Assembly: GCA_900544875.1 (NCBI GenBank)
Contig: UQWS01000009.1
Coordinates: 1-64,000, forward strand
Source: an uncultured Collinsella sp.
Lineage (GTDB): Bacteria > Actinomycetota > Coriobacteriia > Coriobacteriales > Coriobacteriaceae
Direction of reading: 5' to 3'
DNA length: 64,000 nucleotides
The notes under the pieces are model-generated. The model ran no database searches. It was given only the letters and a program-made list of their open reading frames with translations, and was not told the DNA's origin. Position numbers and translations under genes: made by a program. How positions within the stretch are numbered: position 1 is the first letter of the stretch; each line of letters begins with the position of its first letter. Positions 6,499 through 16,185 of this stretch are shown piece after piece.

Positions 6499-8859
6499 CT
6501 AAACGCGGCGCTTAAGCTGGGCTCCACCCTCGCCGGGCATCAGGCGGCGCGCGTCGTAGACCGAGTCAACGCTGCTGATGGAGGCCAGCAGCGGATCCAG
6601 ACCACTCGCGTCCGAAATCTCGACCATAAAGCGCAGGGTTGCAATACCCTCGCGGTTGGTCGACGTGGCGGCAGAAAGGATATTGCCGCCCGCATCGCCA
6701 ATGGCGATGGTGACGTCCTTGAGCAAGCCCATACGATCCAGGCACTCGACCACGATCTCGACCTGGAAGAGGGTGTCGGCAGCGCCGTCCCACTCCACTT
6801 CGATCATGCGCTCGGGATGCTCCATAAGACCCTTGACGTTGGGGCAGTTGGCGCGATGAACCGAAACGCCGCGACCGCGCGTGATGAAACCGACGATGTC
6901 GTCGCCCGTCACCGGATTGCAGCAATGCGCCAGACGGACCAGCAGGCCGCTGTTGCTCTCGCCTTTGACGATGATACCGTTGCTGGCGCTCTTGCCGCGC
7001 TTTTGCGGCTTGCGGTTTGATCCGCGCGCAGGCTGCTTCACGACCTCGGCAATGGCCTCGGCCTTGGTGAGCTGCTCCTCAGGCTTGGGGTCCAAAATCT
7101 GCTCGACTTTGTTGCCCACGGCACGCGGGGCGACTTTACCCGCACCAACGGCGGCAAACAGGTCCTCGAGCTGCTTGTAGTTAAACTGCTCCGCCACGGC
7201 GTTGAGCGCACGCGTCGAGCGCGGCGTAGAGATGCCATACCCGCGCTTGCGCAGGTCCTTGGCCAGTATATCGCGGCCGGCAGCAGCGTCATCGTCTTTG
7301 GTCGCGGCGGCGAAGTAACGGCGAATCTTTGACTTGGCCGAAGGTGTCTTGACGATCTTGAGCCAATCGCGCGACGGCTTAGAGCTCTTGTTGGTCAAAA
7401 TCTCGACACGGTCACCCGTCTTGATCTCGTGCGTAAGCGGCGCCACCGCACCGTTGATCTTGGCACCGACGCAGTGGTTGCCGACCTCGGTATGGACGGC
7501 GTAGGCAAAGTCGAGCGGTGTAGAGCCGGCACGAAGCGCCATGACCTCGCCCTTGGGCGTAAAGACAAAAATCTCCTGGTCAAACAAGTCGACCTTCAGC
7601 GAGTGCAGGTATTCCTTGGCATCGGTGATTTCGTCAGACGCCGCCCAATCGAGCGAATGCTTGAGCCAGTTAATCTGGTCGTCCAGACGCTGGGCATCAT
7701 TGGTCTTAGACGCAGACGATCCGCCCGACTTCTTATAGAGCCAGTGGGCGGCAATACCGTACTCGGCCTGCTCGTGCATCTCGTAGGTACGAATCTGAAT
7801 CTCGAGCGGACGAGCCGTGGGGCCGATAACCGTCGTATGGAGCGACTGGTAGTTATTGACCTTGGGCATGGCAATATAGTCTTTAAAGCGCCCGGGCATG
7901 GGGTGCCACAGCGTATGCACCGCGCCGAGCGTGGAGTAGCAATCGCGCACCGAATGCGTGATGACGCGCAGTGCCACCAGGTCGTAGATCTCGGAGAATT
8001 CCTTGCCCTTGCGCTTCATCTTTTGGTAGATGGACCAATAGTGCTTGGAACGGCCGTTGATCTGGAAGTCCTCCAGGCCAATGCGGTTGAGCTCGTCGGT
8101 GAGCGTCTTGATGGTCTCGGCCAGATAGCGCTCACGGACCTCGCGCGACTCCGCCACCATGCGTGCGATGCGCTGGTAGGCGTCGGGTTCAAGGTAGAAG
8201 AAGGACAGGTCCTCGAGTTCCCATTTAATGGAGCTCATGCCCAGACGGTCGGCCAGGGGCGCGTACACGTCCATAGTCTCGCGTGCCTTAAACAGGCGAC
8301 GGTCCTCGCGCAGGGCGGCGAGCGTGCGCATATTATGCAGGCGGTCGGCGAGTTTGACGATGATAACGCGGATGTCCTTGGACATGGCGAGGAACATCTT
8401 GCGCAGCGTGAGCGCCTGTTTCTCGTCCATGCTGTCGACTTCGATGTTGGTGAGCTTGGTCACGCCATCGACGAGCTCGGCCACCGTATCGCCAAACAGG
8501 CCGGAAACATCAGCAAGCGAGGTCTCGGTATCCTCGACGGTATCGTGCAGCAGCGCGGCGCACACCACATCGCAGTCCATCTTGAGATCGGCCAAAATGA
8601 TGGCCACCTCGACGGGATGGTTGATGTACATCTCACCCGAGCGGCGCTTTTGGTTGCAGTGCTTCTCGGCAGCAAAGCAATAGGCCTGCTCCACCTTAGA
8701 AAAGTCGTCCTCATTCATATATTTGAGGCACAGGCGCTCCAGCTTGTCGTAGCTGTCCGCCATAATCTCGGGCGGCAGCTCATCGGCATGCTTATAGTGC
8801 TCCATCTCCGAGAACGGCTGGAGGGTGGAATCATGGGCGGTACGGGCTGCGGCATCCAT
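6499..8859 (-). CDS. rel: bifunctional (p)ppGpp synthetase/hydrolase (Rel/SpoT family)
   Basis: This 786-aa protein shows the full long-RSH layout. The HD hydrolase domain has HPVEVA at 81 and LLHDTVEDT with His105-Asp106. The synthetase domain (residues about 240-350) includes EIYDLVALRVI and RFKDYIAMPKVNNYQSLH. A TGS domain lies at about 420-485, and a zinc-finger/ACT regulatory end finishes the protein. The RxKD motif in the synthetase (RFKD, 324-327) is the signature of bifunctional enzymes rather than of RelA. It makes and degrades the stringent-response alarmone. GGAAGGGG precedes the ATG, which begins 16 nt after the recJ fusion stop, so the two are probably cotranscribed. Confidence 0.96.
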   Translation of the reverse strand: MDAAARTAHDSTLQPFSEMEHYKHADELPPEIMADSYDKLERLCLKYMNEDDFSKVEQAYCFAAEKHCNQKRRSGEMYINHPVEVAIILADLKMDCDVVCAALLHDTVEDTETSLADVSGLFGDTVAELVDGVTKLTNIEVDSMDEKQALTLRKMFLAMSKDIRVIIVKLADRLHNMRTLAALREDRRLFKARETMDVYAPLADRLGMSSIKWELEDLSFFYLEPDAYQRIARMVAESREVRERYLAETIKTLTDELNRIGLEDFQINGRSKHYWSIYQKMKRKGKEFSEIYDLVALRVITHSVRDCYSTLGAVHTLWHPMPGRFKDYIAMPKVNNYQSLHTTVIGPTARPLEIQIRTYEMHEQAEYGIAAHWLYKKSGGSSASKTNDAQRLDDQINWLKHSLDWAASDEITDAKEYLHSLKVDLFDQEIFVFTPKGEVMALRAGSTPLDFAYAVHTEVGNHCVGAKINGAVAPLTHEIKTGDRVEILTNKSSKPSRDWLKIVKTPSAKSKIRRYFAAATKDDDAAAGRDILAKDLRKRGYGISTPRSTRALNAVAEQFNYKQLEDLFAAVGAGKVAPRAVGNKVEQILDPKPEEQLTKAEAIAEVVKQPARGSNRKPQKRGKSASNGIIVKGESNSGLLVRLAHCCNPVTGDDIVGFITRGRGVSVHRANCPNVKGLMEHPERMIEVEWDGAADTLFQVEIVVECLDRMGLLKDVTIAIGDAGGNILSAATSTNREGIATLRFMVEISDASGLDPLLASISSVDSVYDARRLMPGEGGAQLKRRV

Positions 8860-8874
8860 CGAGGTCCCCTTCCC

Positions 8875-11800
8875 CTAGGCCCGCGGTACGATCGGGCGGT
8901 TAACTTTGGCTAGCATATCAGAAGCGCACGAATCGAGCGCCCAACTCCGGAAAGCCGAGAACTCCATGCGCGAACGCAACCCCTCCAAATAGCGAATTGA
9001 CCTGCTCAATTGCACACGGCCGGGGTTTTCGGCCATCGCGATGCGACGGGTGTCGTCAAACCCCGAAACGCGACAGAAACCAAGCTCTTCGAAGATTCCC
9101 AGGCCACTCTCCACCGAGCGCTCGTCGACCGGCGTGCGAGCATCGATGGCAAGGCACATCTGCGCGATGTCGATATCGCTCGCGCTAAAGGAATCGTCCC
9201 CGGTCTTGCCGCGGTTGGAGCGCCACATGGTTTGCAGCGCGCGATAGAGCGTGACGAGCTCGTCGCGCTCGGGCGCATAGCAGTCGAGTAGGCGCTCGTT
9301 AATGCGGGCGTCGCGCGACGAATAGAGCAGGTGGATCACGGCGGGCTGGCCATCGCGACCGGCGCGGCCGCTCATCTGGTTAAACTCAATCGCGCCAAAC
9401 GGCATGTGGTAGAGCACGACATGGCGAATATCGGGAAGGTTGACGCCCTCGCCAAAGGCAGAGGTCGAGACGATGCAGCTGAGGCATCCGTCACGAAACG
9501 CCTCCTCTACGCGATGGCGGTCGGCGCGCGTAAGGCCCGCGTTGTAAAAGGCGATATGCGACGCGTAGTCGGGAACGCGTTTGCGTAGCGTCTTGGCAAG
9601 CGCCACGGACTGATCACGCGAGTTAACGTAGATGACGGTCTTCTCCCCCGTCGCGACGATGGACACCAGGCGGTTTTCGCGGCTCGCAAGATCGCGGTCG
9701 TCCTCGAGCCGCAAGTTCTCGCGCACGGTCTCGTCGACCACCGTACGGGTAATCGGCAACACGCGGGCAAGCTCCGCCACGACCGGAGCCGTCGCGGTGG
9801 CCGTCGCCGCCATAACGACCGGATCGCCCAGGGCCTTGAGGATGTCGGGCATGTCGAGGTATGCGCTACGGTCGCCGCCCTTGGCAAGACCGGCATGATG
9901 CGCCTCGTCGATAACGACAAACCCGATACGACCCGAGCGAGCAAAGCGGTCTCGGTGAATAGACAGGAACTCCGGCGTCGTGAGCACGATGCCGGTGCGG
10001 CCCGAAGCCAGGCCGGCAAACACGTCATCGCGCGCTGCCTCCACGGTCTCGCCGGTCAACACGCCCACGCCAATGCCGAGCGCAGCCATCGTCGATGAAA
10101 GATGATAGGCCTGGTCGGCAACGAGCGCGCGCAGCGGATAGACAAAGATGCTCGCGCGACCGCGAAGGACCGCCTCGCGTGCGGCGTGCACGTGGAAAAT
10201 CAGAGACTTACCACGTCCCGTCCCCATAACGGCCAAAACGCTCTGGTGGTCGGCGAGCGCGTCGAGTGCCTCGACCTGCGCGCGATGTGGCTGGTTCGAG
10301 CCGATAAAGCTATGGATAAGCGAGCGCGTGAGCTCGGTATAAGAAAGCTGGGCGAGCGTCTCGCGTTTACGCGACTCCAGGCGCGGGCCTAAGTCCGCCG
10401 GTTGCACGCCGCGACGAAGCTCGCACGCCGGATCGTCGATATTGGGCGCCGTGGTATCACGCACCAAGACATCCTTGATCATGAGCTTGGGCTTCACGCG
10501 TCCCTGCCAATGCTCGGCCACGGCCTCGAATACCAAGTCGACGGCGCTGTCGCAATTGATGAGCCTATCGATCTGCGGCACGCGGAACATGATGGCCGGC
10601 GCACTCGCGGCGCCATCAGTCGCCACAAAGCGCATGTGCTCGCCGGTTTTGCCCACCACGGCGCGATCGCACATCGTCACGCCCTCGGCCGCCAACAGCG
10701 GCACCTTATTGCCCTGGCCAAACGGCTCAAGACGAGAAATCTGCTCGATAGTCTCGATATTTAGCTCGGAGAGGTCAACGGTGGCGGCAACCTCGTCAGT
10801 GTCCTCAAAGTCATCGGCGGGAAGCTCCGATAGCACGGCCGAAAGGCGACGACGGAACTCGTCGAGCTTGGACGCCTCGATGGTCACGCCCACCGCACCC
10901 GCATGCCCGCCGCGGCGAATCAGCAGATCCGAGCAGCGCTCTACGGCATCGAACAGGTTGACCTTGCCCACCGAGCGGCCCGATCCGCGTGCAACGCCGT
11001 CCTCGATCGAAAAGAGCAGCGCCGGCACGTGATAACGGTTGGTCAGACGGCTCGCTACGATACCCTTGACGCCCTCGTGCCAGCCCTCGCCACCCACGAC
11101 GATTGCGCGACCGCCATCATAAGTCTCCTCGACCTTTGCCATGGCGTCGCGTGTGAGCTCCGCTTCGATCTCGCGGCGCTGACGGTTGATCTCCTCGAGC
11201 TCGGCCGCCAGCGCGCTTGCCTCGATAGGATCGCGGGCAAGCAGCAGGTCGAGCGCCAGCTTGGGATCGGCCATGCGACCGGCGGCGTTCAAGCGGGGAA
11301 TGAGCGAAAACGACAGGCCATCGGCCGTAATGCTAGAGAGGTCGGCCTTGGCGAGCGCTGCCAGCGCGATGTAGCCGGGACGAGCCGTCACGCGCATCTG
11401 CTGGATGCCCTCGGCGACCAACGCGCGGTTCTCGGGCGTGAGCGGCATCATGTCGGACACGGTGCCCAGCGCCGCGACCTCGATTAGCGAACGCCAATAC
11501 GACGGCTTGCCCAGGCGCTCACCCAGGACTTGCACCAGCTTGAGCGCCACACCAGCACCGGCAAGTTCACGCGAGGGCCCCTCATCCTCGAGCTTGGGGT
11601 CGGTCAGGGGCACACCCTGCGGCACCTGGTCGGAGGGCTCGTGATGGTCCGTGACCACCAAATCGATCCCCAGGCTCTCCAGATAGGAAACCTCTTCCTT
11701 GGCGGCAATGCCGTTATCGACGGTCACGATCAGCTGGGGGCGAGCGAGCTCGTTAACGCGGTCGAGCGCCGCGCGCGAAAGACCGTAACCCTCGTCAAAG

Positions 11801-12162
11801 CGATGCGGAATAAACGGCGTGACATCGGCGCCAAACGTGCGTAGTGCCTCGGTCAACAGACAGGTCGACGTAATACCGTCAACGTCAAAATCGCCAAAGA
11901 CCGCAATGTGCTCGTGGTTGCAAATAGCACGCTCGACGCGGTCGGCAACGACCGACATGCCCGGGATAATGAGTGGGTCGGCCCAGTCGCGATCGAGCGA
12001 AGGCGTCAAAAACAGCTGACCTTCTTCGATGGATGTAATGCCGTGCGCAACCATAATACGCGCCACCAGCCCGGGAATGCCCAGGCCAGCCGAAAGCTCC
12101 TTTTCGAGCTCGGGGTTTTGCTGAGCGACCGCCCAGCGATGCGTCGTCTTAAGCGATGACAT
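8875..12162 (-). CDS. recJ: RecJ exonuclease fused to a RecQ-like DEAH helicase
   Basis: The 1095-aa protein joins two enzymes. Residues about 75-570 are RecJ: a DHH phosphoesterase core with AVFGDFDVDGITS (Asp91, Asp93, Asp95) and VVTDHHEP (172-174), DHHA1 with GGHAGAVG (418-425), then an OB-like segment. Residues about 600-1095 are a superfamily 2 helicase: Walker A GTGRGKS (647-653), IDEAHH (751-756) and the RecQ-type motif VI SGRAGRDGQP. In E. coli separate RecJ and RecQ cooperate in end resection, so a fused unwinding-degrading machine is likely. The start at 12162 follows GGGGGTG; a GTG 45 nt upstream is possible. The frame is open across the junction. Confidence 0.92.
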   Translation of the reverse strand: MSSLKTTHRWAVAQQNPELEKELSAGLGIPGLVARIMVAHGITSIEEGQLFLTPSLDRDWADPLIIPGMSVVADRVERAICNHEHIAVFGDFDVDGITSTCLLTEALRTFGADVTPFIPHRFDEGYGLSRAALDRVNELARPQLIVTVDNGIAAKEEVSYLESLGIDLVVTDHHEPSDQVPQGVPLTDPKLEDEGPSRELAGAGVALKLVQVLGERLGKPSYWRSLIEVAALGTVSDMMPLTPENRALVAEGIQQMRVTARPGYIALAALAKADLSSITADGLSFSLIPRLNAAGRMADPKLALDLLLARDPIEASALAAELEEINRQRREIEAELTRDAMAKVEETYDGGRAIVVGGEGWHEGVKGIVASRLTNRYHVPALLFSIEDGVARGSGRSVGKVNLFDAVERCSDLLIRRGGHAGAVGVTIEASKLDEFRRRLSAVLSELPADDFEDTDEVAATVDLSELNIETIEQISRLEPFGQGNKVPLLAAEGVTMCDRAVVGKTGEHMRFVATDGAASAPAIMFRVPQIDRLINCDSAVDLVFEAVAEHWQGRVKPKLMIKDVLVRDTTAPNIDDPACELRRGVQPADLGPRLESRKRETLAQLSYTELTRSLIHSFIGSNQPHRAQVEALDALADHQSVLAVMGTGRGKSLIFHVHAAREAVLRGRASIFVYPLRALVADQAYHLSSTMAALGIGVGVLTGETVEAARDDVFAGLASGRTGIVLTTPEFLSIHRDRFARSGRIGFVVIDEAHHAGLAKGGDRSAYLDMPDILKALGDPVVMAATATATAPVVAELARVLPITRTVVDETVRENLRLEDDRDLASRENRLVSIVATGEKTVIYVNSRDQSVALAKTLRKRVPDYASHIAFYNAGLTRADRHRVEEAFRDGCLSCIVSTSAFGEGVNLPDIRHVVLYHMPFGAIEFNQMSGRAGRDGQPAVIHLLYSSRDARINERLLDCYAPERDELVTLYRALQTMWRSNRGKTGDDSFSASDIDIAQMCLAIDARTPVDERSVESGLGIFEELGFCRVSGFDDTRRIAMAENPGRVQLSRSIRYLEGLRSRMEFSAFRSWALDSCASDMLAKVNRPIVPRA

Positions 12163-12270
12163 AGGCGCCCACCCCCGATAGGGGCAGGTCGCCGCGATAC
12201 CTCTCACGGTTCATAGCGATGAGTCCTCTGTGTATGCCCGCTTCGGCAGGCAGATCTGTTGAACGGATTT

Positions 12271-12276
12271 ATTATA
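12271..12276 (-). promoter_or_regulatory. consensus -10 box upstream of the recJ fusion
   Basis: TATAAT on the minus strand, about 109 nt upstream of the chosen start. The -35 region is weak (GATTTG at 16-nt spacing), so only the -10 is supported. It is the best promoter candidate for the recJ-rel-MBL run. Confidence 0.45.
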
Positions 12277-12439
12277 CCGTGCAGAGCAGACGCAAATCGC
12301 CGCAGCACGCCGCGGTTTCGGTAAACGATGCCGGTAATAGCCTCGAAATATTCGAGCGTTTCTGACGCACGGACGCATGCGAGCGTCTAGCATATCCATT
12401 CAAAAACGGGTTCACGGGCAAAGGGAGTCACAAGCGCAT

Positions 12440-13438
12440 ATGAAGCAATGGGTTGGACTGGGCAAGTTTCTCGCGGGGCACATGCAGGTCATCGTTCCGA
12501 TTTGCGTGGCACTCGGCGTGCTCTTTCCCCAACAGATTGGCGTACTCAAGCCCATCGTTCCCGCCCTGTTTGCCTTTATGACATTCCAAGGCGCGCTCAG
12601 CAACACTTTCCATCAGGTTACTGAGGTGTTCCGCCGTCCGCTGCATCTGATTGCGGCATTGCTCGTCTCGGCGGCACTCATCCCCCTTGCAGCCTATGCC
12701 GCAGGATCGTTGTTCTTTGGCTCCAACCCAAACCTTGTCTGCGGCATCGTGCTCGAGTACAGCGTACCCGTGGCAGTCACCGCCTTTATGTGGATTAGCA
12801 TGTTCGGCGGCAACGGCCCGCTCGCGCTCACCATCATCCTGACGTCCTCGGTCATCTCGCCCGTCACGATTCCGCTCACGCTTAAGCTCCTGCTGGGTGC
12901 CACCGTTGCAATCGACGTGCCGAACATGATGCAGAACATGGCCTTTATGATCGCCATCCCCGCTGTGCTCGGTATTGTCATCAATGAACTCACGCGCGGC
13001 TGGGGCCACGAGAAACTCTCCCCCGCGCTCTCGCCCGCCTGCAAGTTCATGATGATGGGCGTCATCGCGTCCAACTCCACCGCTATGAGCGAGTACGTGC
13101 TACACATGAATGTTGAGCGCTTAGAAGTCGCGCTCTTTATCCTGGTGTTCGCCATCAGCGGCTTTATCATCGGCGTCCTGATCGCCCGGGCCCTGCACCT
13201 GCCGTATAGCGAGACGACCACCATGTGCTTTACCTGCGGCATGCGCAACATTTCTTCGGGTGCCGTCATCGCCACGCAGTATTTTCCCGGCGAAGTGGTA
13301 TTCCCCGTCATGTGCGGCACGCTGTTTCAGCAGGTGTTGGCCTCAATTATCGGACACCTCTTTGAGCGCCTGACCGGCAAGGAGCGCGCCGCCCAGCGCA
13401 AGCGGGCCGAGGCTGGCCGCGACGCCATGGCGCGCTAG
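12440..13438 (+). CDS. bile acid:sodium symporter family transporter
   Basis: This 332-aa integral membrane protein has about nine to ten hydrophobic segments and motifs of the BASS/ArsB-like superfamily: ALFAFMTFQGALS near the N-terminus, EYSVPVAVTAFMW, a duplicated half, and the C-terminal block TCGMRNISSGAVIATQYFP, which matches the GxRNxxxG.. region that contributes to Na+ sites. Bacterial members carry pyruvate, pantoate or other organic anions more often than bile acids, so the substrate is open. The start is placed at 12440; GGGAG lies 12 nt upstream. It is convergent with the next gene, only 30 nt away, with no terminator seen. Confidence 0.85.
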   Translation: MKQWVGLGKFLAGHMQVIVPICVALGVLFPQQIGVLKPIVPALFAFMTFQGALSNTFHQVTEVFRRPLHLIAALLVSAALIPLAAYAAGSLFFGSNPNLVCGIVLEYSVPVAVTAFMWISMFGGNGPLALTIILTSSVISPVTIPLTLKLLLGATVAIDVPNMMQNMAFMIAIPAVLGIVINELTRGWGHEKLSPALSPACKFMMMGVIASNSTAMSEYVLHMNVERLEVALFILVFAISGFIIGVLIARALHLPYSETTTMCFTCGMRNISSGAVIATQYFPGEVVFPVMCGTLFQQVLASIIGHLFERLTGKERAAQRKRAEAGRDAMAR

Positions 13439-13468
13439 GCTGTCCGCATTACGCGGGTGTTAGTCTTG

Positions 13469-14266
13469 CTATACGAGCGTTTCCAGATGCGCACGCAGAC
13501 GCTCAGCATCGATATCGAGCGTCGTCTCGGCATTGACTTGGGCCAAACGATAGCCGACAAAGTAGGGCGAAACCACCCAACGCGGCAGCGCCTTGGCAAT
13601 GGTCCGACCGCCCAGGTGATAGAAGAACAAGTTGTACGACTCTGCGCGACCACCGTGGTGCCCGTTTAGGATATAGCGCAGAGCTACCTGGATCGCATCG
13701 GCAAAGAGATCCGCCTCGGCTTGGTCTCGCGCGTCATCGCTGGCGGCGATTCCCTGCGGGGCTGAAACGTTGACCTCAAAGAATCCCATGATCGGTTCGG
13801 TTGAGATATTGACCAAGATTCTCCCCTGTTGCCAGACATTGATTCCTTCGAAATTGGCGGAAGTCAGCGAAGCATAGCCGTCTTCCTGCTCCAAACCTAC
13901 AATCTGCATGTGCGGATGAACGAGACTACCGCCCGAGAGCGGACCCTTGTTCTTGTACATGAGAACGCTGCGATACTGCTGTGAATCGATCATCTGCTGC
14001 CAGCAACCCAGGGCAAACCGCATCACATGGTGGAGTTCATCCGGCTCATAGATCACCAGGTCGGCATCGTGATCGGCCGACTCGATCAGCACGGTTTGAC
14101 GGGTGGCGCGCAGGGTCTTGAACTTATTCTCGAGCCAGATGCAGTCACCATCGCGCCGGATGATATCGGCAAGTTCCTCGGTATCGCAAAAGGGACACGC
14201 GGTGCCAGGGCGCCGGTTGTCGTCGGGCTTACCGTTCGCCTGCTGAACGTCAAATACCAGCGCCAC
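13469..14266 (-). CDS. DUF4931 / GalT-like HIT-superfamily protein
   Basis: The 265-aa protein has an N-terminal CPFC zinc knuckle (TACPFCDTEELADI) and a HIT-type HPHMQIVG motif, in the order seen in galactose-1-phosphate uridylyltransferase-like proteins and DUF4931. GalT uses a His-x-His-x-His/Gln nucleotidyl-accepting histidine; here the motif reads HPHMQ. The N-domain is degenerate compared with true GalT, so a nucleotidyltransferase or hydrolase on an unknown sugar phosphate or nucleotide is the safest reading. It begins 3 nt after cutC and is probably translated from the same message. Confidence 0.7.
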   Translation of the reverse strand: MALVFDVQQANGKPDDNRRPGTACPFCDTEELADIIRRDGDCIWLENKFKTLRATRQTVLIESADHDADLVIYEPDELHHVMRFALGCWQQMIDSQQYRSVLMYKNKGPLSGGSLVHPHMQIVGLEQEDGYASLTSANFEGINVWQQGRILVNISTEPIMGFFEVNVSAPQGIAASDDARDQAEADLFADAIQVALRYILNGHHGGRAESYNLFFYHLGGRTIAKALPRWVVSPYFVGYRLAQVNAETTLDIDAERLRAHLETLV

Positions 14267-14269
14267 GGG

Positions 14270-14947
14270 TTACGCCTCCAGCGGCACGATCTTGGTGCCA
14301 TGGAGCTCGGAGACGCTCAATGCCGCCGCCACGGTATCGCGGTTGGCCGTAGAAATGCCGCCGCCGGGAAGGATGGTCAGGCGGTCGCCCGCATACTCGA
14401 CAAGACGCGACAGGTGCTCCAGGTTGTCCTCGATCGGCGTTCCGGCAGCACCACCATGCGTCAGGATGCGCGTGATGCCGCAGTCGGCGAGTGTGTCAAT
14501 GGCGTCCAGCTGAGCCTCGGGCGAGAGCTGGTCAAAGGCCATGTGGAAGGTGATATCGATGGCCCCGCGCTTGCACTCCTCGGTCGCGCAGCCCGTAGCC
14601 ATCACGAGGGCGCCGAGGGTGAGCTCGTCGAGCGCCCAGCCGCCGGCACAGGGCTTGCAGCAGCCAAAGACCAGGCCGTCAACGCCGGCGCTCACGGCAA
14701 GACCCAAGTCCATCTCCATCATGCGCAGCTCGTCCTGGTTGTAGTGAAAGTCACCGCCACGCGGGCGAATCATGCACATCACTCGCGCGTCATGCTCGTG
14801 AGCATAGCTGACCGTAGTGCTGATAACGCCGGCCGAGGGCGTGGTACCACCGACGGCAAGGTTGTCGCACAACTCGATGCGCTTAGCACCGGCATCGATA
14901 GCCGCCGGCACACGCTCAAAGTTCTCGGCACAAAACTCGTACAGCAT
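14270..14947 (-). CDS. cutC: CutC family protein
   Basis: The 225-aa TIM-barrel protein opens with LYEFCAENFERVPAAIDAGA and then RIELCDNLAVGGTTPS, with later MIRPRGGDF and LTHGGAAGTPIEDN, all typical of CutC. The family is named for copper homeostasis in E. coli, but its enzymatic role is uncertain. The start at 14947 is chosen because GGGGG lies about 7 nt upstream and the family begins MLYEF. It is the first gene of a two-gene unit with the DUF4931 gene. Confidence 0.93.
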   Translation of the reverse strand: MLYEFCAENFERVPAAIDAGAKRIELCDNLAVGGTTPSAGVISTTVSYAHEHDARVMCMIRPRGGDFHYNQDELRMMEMDLGLAVSAGVDGLVFGCCKPCAGGWALDELTLGALVMATGCATEECKRGAIDITFHMAFDQLSPEAQLDAIDTLADCGITRILTHGGAAGTPIEDNLEHLSRLVEYAGDRLTILPGGGISTANRDTVAAALSVSELHGTKIVPLEA

Positions 14948-15091
14948 AGATAGCCCCCAGGAGACATTTCGATTTCCACACGGCATTGTCGCACGTTAAA
15001 TAGCAACCCGCACGATGGAACAAAACCTTGACAAGGAGTGTCCCAAAGTGCCGGCACATAAGGAACGTCCCCAGGTGCCACCTTGAGCGAT

Positions 15092-15126
15092 GGGTACTCA
15101 TTTAAGTACGTCCCCAATGAGTACCC
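15092..15126. repeat. perfect 11-bp palindrome upstream of padR
   Basis: GGGTACTCATT (15092-15102) and AATGAGTACCC (15116-15126) pair perfectly around a 13-nt loop that contains GTCCCC. The preceding 50 bases hold further GTCCC/GGTGCC words (GTGCCGGCAC, GGTGCC) of a kind that recur in other gaps of this window. Confidence 0.7.
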
Positions 15127-15165
15127 GCAGGGGACAGACAGACCGGACTCCCTATACGACAACTG

Positions 15166-15194
15166 TTGACATCATATACTATGTGTCATATAGT
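15166..15194 (+). promoter_or_regulatory. sigma-70-type promoter with overlapping dyad, padR operon
   Basis: TTGACA (15166-15171), a 17-nt spacer and TATAGT (15189-15194) form a near-consensus promoter 38 nt upstream of the padR ATG. A dyad TACTAT (15177-15182) / ATAGTA (15190-15195) covers the spacer and -10, and a second related TAGTATACTGTG-type element follows at about 15201-15214. That is where a PadR dimer would repress its own operon. Confidence 0.8.
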
Positions 15195-15231
15195 AGGTGT
15201 TACACAGTATACTACGAAAGGAGGTGTGCGG

Positions 15232-15552
15232 ATGGAGGCACAGATGAAGCGCGGCTTCCTCGAGGCCTGCGTGCTCGCGGCCGTCTCGGGCGAGGAATCC
15301 TACGGCTATCAGATCGTGAAGGACGTGCCCGCGAGTATGGGGCTCACGGAATCCACGCTCTATCCGTTGCTCAAGCGCCTGGAGAAGGCGGGCTGCATCA
15401 CAGCGCGCTCCGCCGAGCACAACGGGCGGCTGCGGAGGTACTACCGCATCACGGACGCCGGGCGCGAGCGTATCGCCGAGTTCCTCGCCGAATGGCCATC
15501 CGTGCAGGAGATCTACCGTTACGTGGAGGGGGCGCACCATGACGCGCGATGA
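15232..15552 (+). CDS. PadR-family transcriptional regulator
   Basis: The 106-aa protein is a minimal PadR winged-helix repressor. It includes GFLEACVLAAVSGEESYGYQ, the recognition helix region LTESTLYPLLKRLEKAG and the wing RRYYRITDAGRERI. GGAGGT at 7-nt spacing fixes the ATG at 15232. PadR proteins coupled to DUF1700 and DUF4097 genes form envelope-stress-like modules in Firmicutes and Actinobacteria. Its last 14 bases overlap the next gene, so the two are translationally coupled. Autorepression is likely from the promoter dyad. Confidence 0.92.
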   Translation: MEAQMKRGFLEACVLAAVSGEESYGYQIVKDVPASMGLTESTLYPLLKRLEKAGCITARSAEHNGRLRRYYRITDAGRERIAEFLAEWPSVQEIYRYVEGAHHDAR

Positions 15553-16171
15553 GTTCTTGAACCGGCTGGGCGAGCTTCTGGCCTGCCTGCCGGCAGATCA
15601 GGTAAAGGAAACGCAGGAGTTCTACGCGGAGGCCATCGCCGACCGTATGGAGGACGGCATGACGGAGGCCGGGGCTGTGGCCGCCATGGGCACGCCCGGT
15701 GAGGTCGCCGAGGCAACGCTCGACGAACTGCCCGCCGTGCCGCGCGCGATCGCGAGGACCAAGCGCAAGAGCACGGCACTTCTATGGGCGCTCGCCATCG
15801 TGGGCTCTCCGGTATGGATTCCGCTGCTGCTCGCGTTCGTCGCCGTTGCCGCTGCAGTCTACATCTGTATTTGGGTTCTTGCGCTCTGCGTGTGGATCGT
15901 GGCCGCGGCATTCGGGGGCGCGGGCCTGGTAGGGCTCCTGTTCGCCGTGGACGGCATCATTATCGGGCATGTTCCGTACGTTTTGGCCTCGATGGGAATG
16001 GGATTCGCTTCCATCGGTGTGGCGCTCCTCACGGGAGCCGGCGCCTGGACGGCGTCCAAGCAGATCGCGCGCCTCTCTGCCCTTTGGGCGAAGAAAGCCG
16101 TTTCGCCCTTCTGGAAAGATCGAGGCAATAAGAGCCGCATGGGCGCCGAAGCGGCGCCGCTCACGGCATAG
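15539..16171 (+). CDS. DUF1700 (HAAS-type) membrane protein
   Basis: The 210-aa protein starts with the HAAS/DUF1700 helical domain (MTRDEFLNRLGELLACLPAD, then ETQEFYAEAIADRMEDG and AVAAMGTPGEVA), followed by four hydrophobic segments at residues about 80-105, 107-130, 132-155 and 158-178. DUF1700 partners of PadR are thought to relay membrane signals, but the mechanism is not established. It overlaps padR by 14 nt and is followed 14 nt later by a cut-short gene that probably was its DUF4097 partner. Confidence 0.88.
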   Translation: MTRDEFLNRLGELLACLPADQVKETQEFYAEAIADRMEDGMTEAGAVAAMGTPGEVAEATLDELPAVPRAIARTKRKSTALLWALAIVGSPVWIPLLLAFVAVAAAVYICIWVLALCVWIVAAAFGGAGLVGLLFAVDGIIIGHVPYVLASMGMGFASIGVALLTGAGAWTASKQIARLSALWAKKAVSPFWKDRGNKSRMGAEAAPLTA

Positions 16172-16185
16172 GAAGGAGTGCAAAC

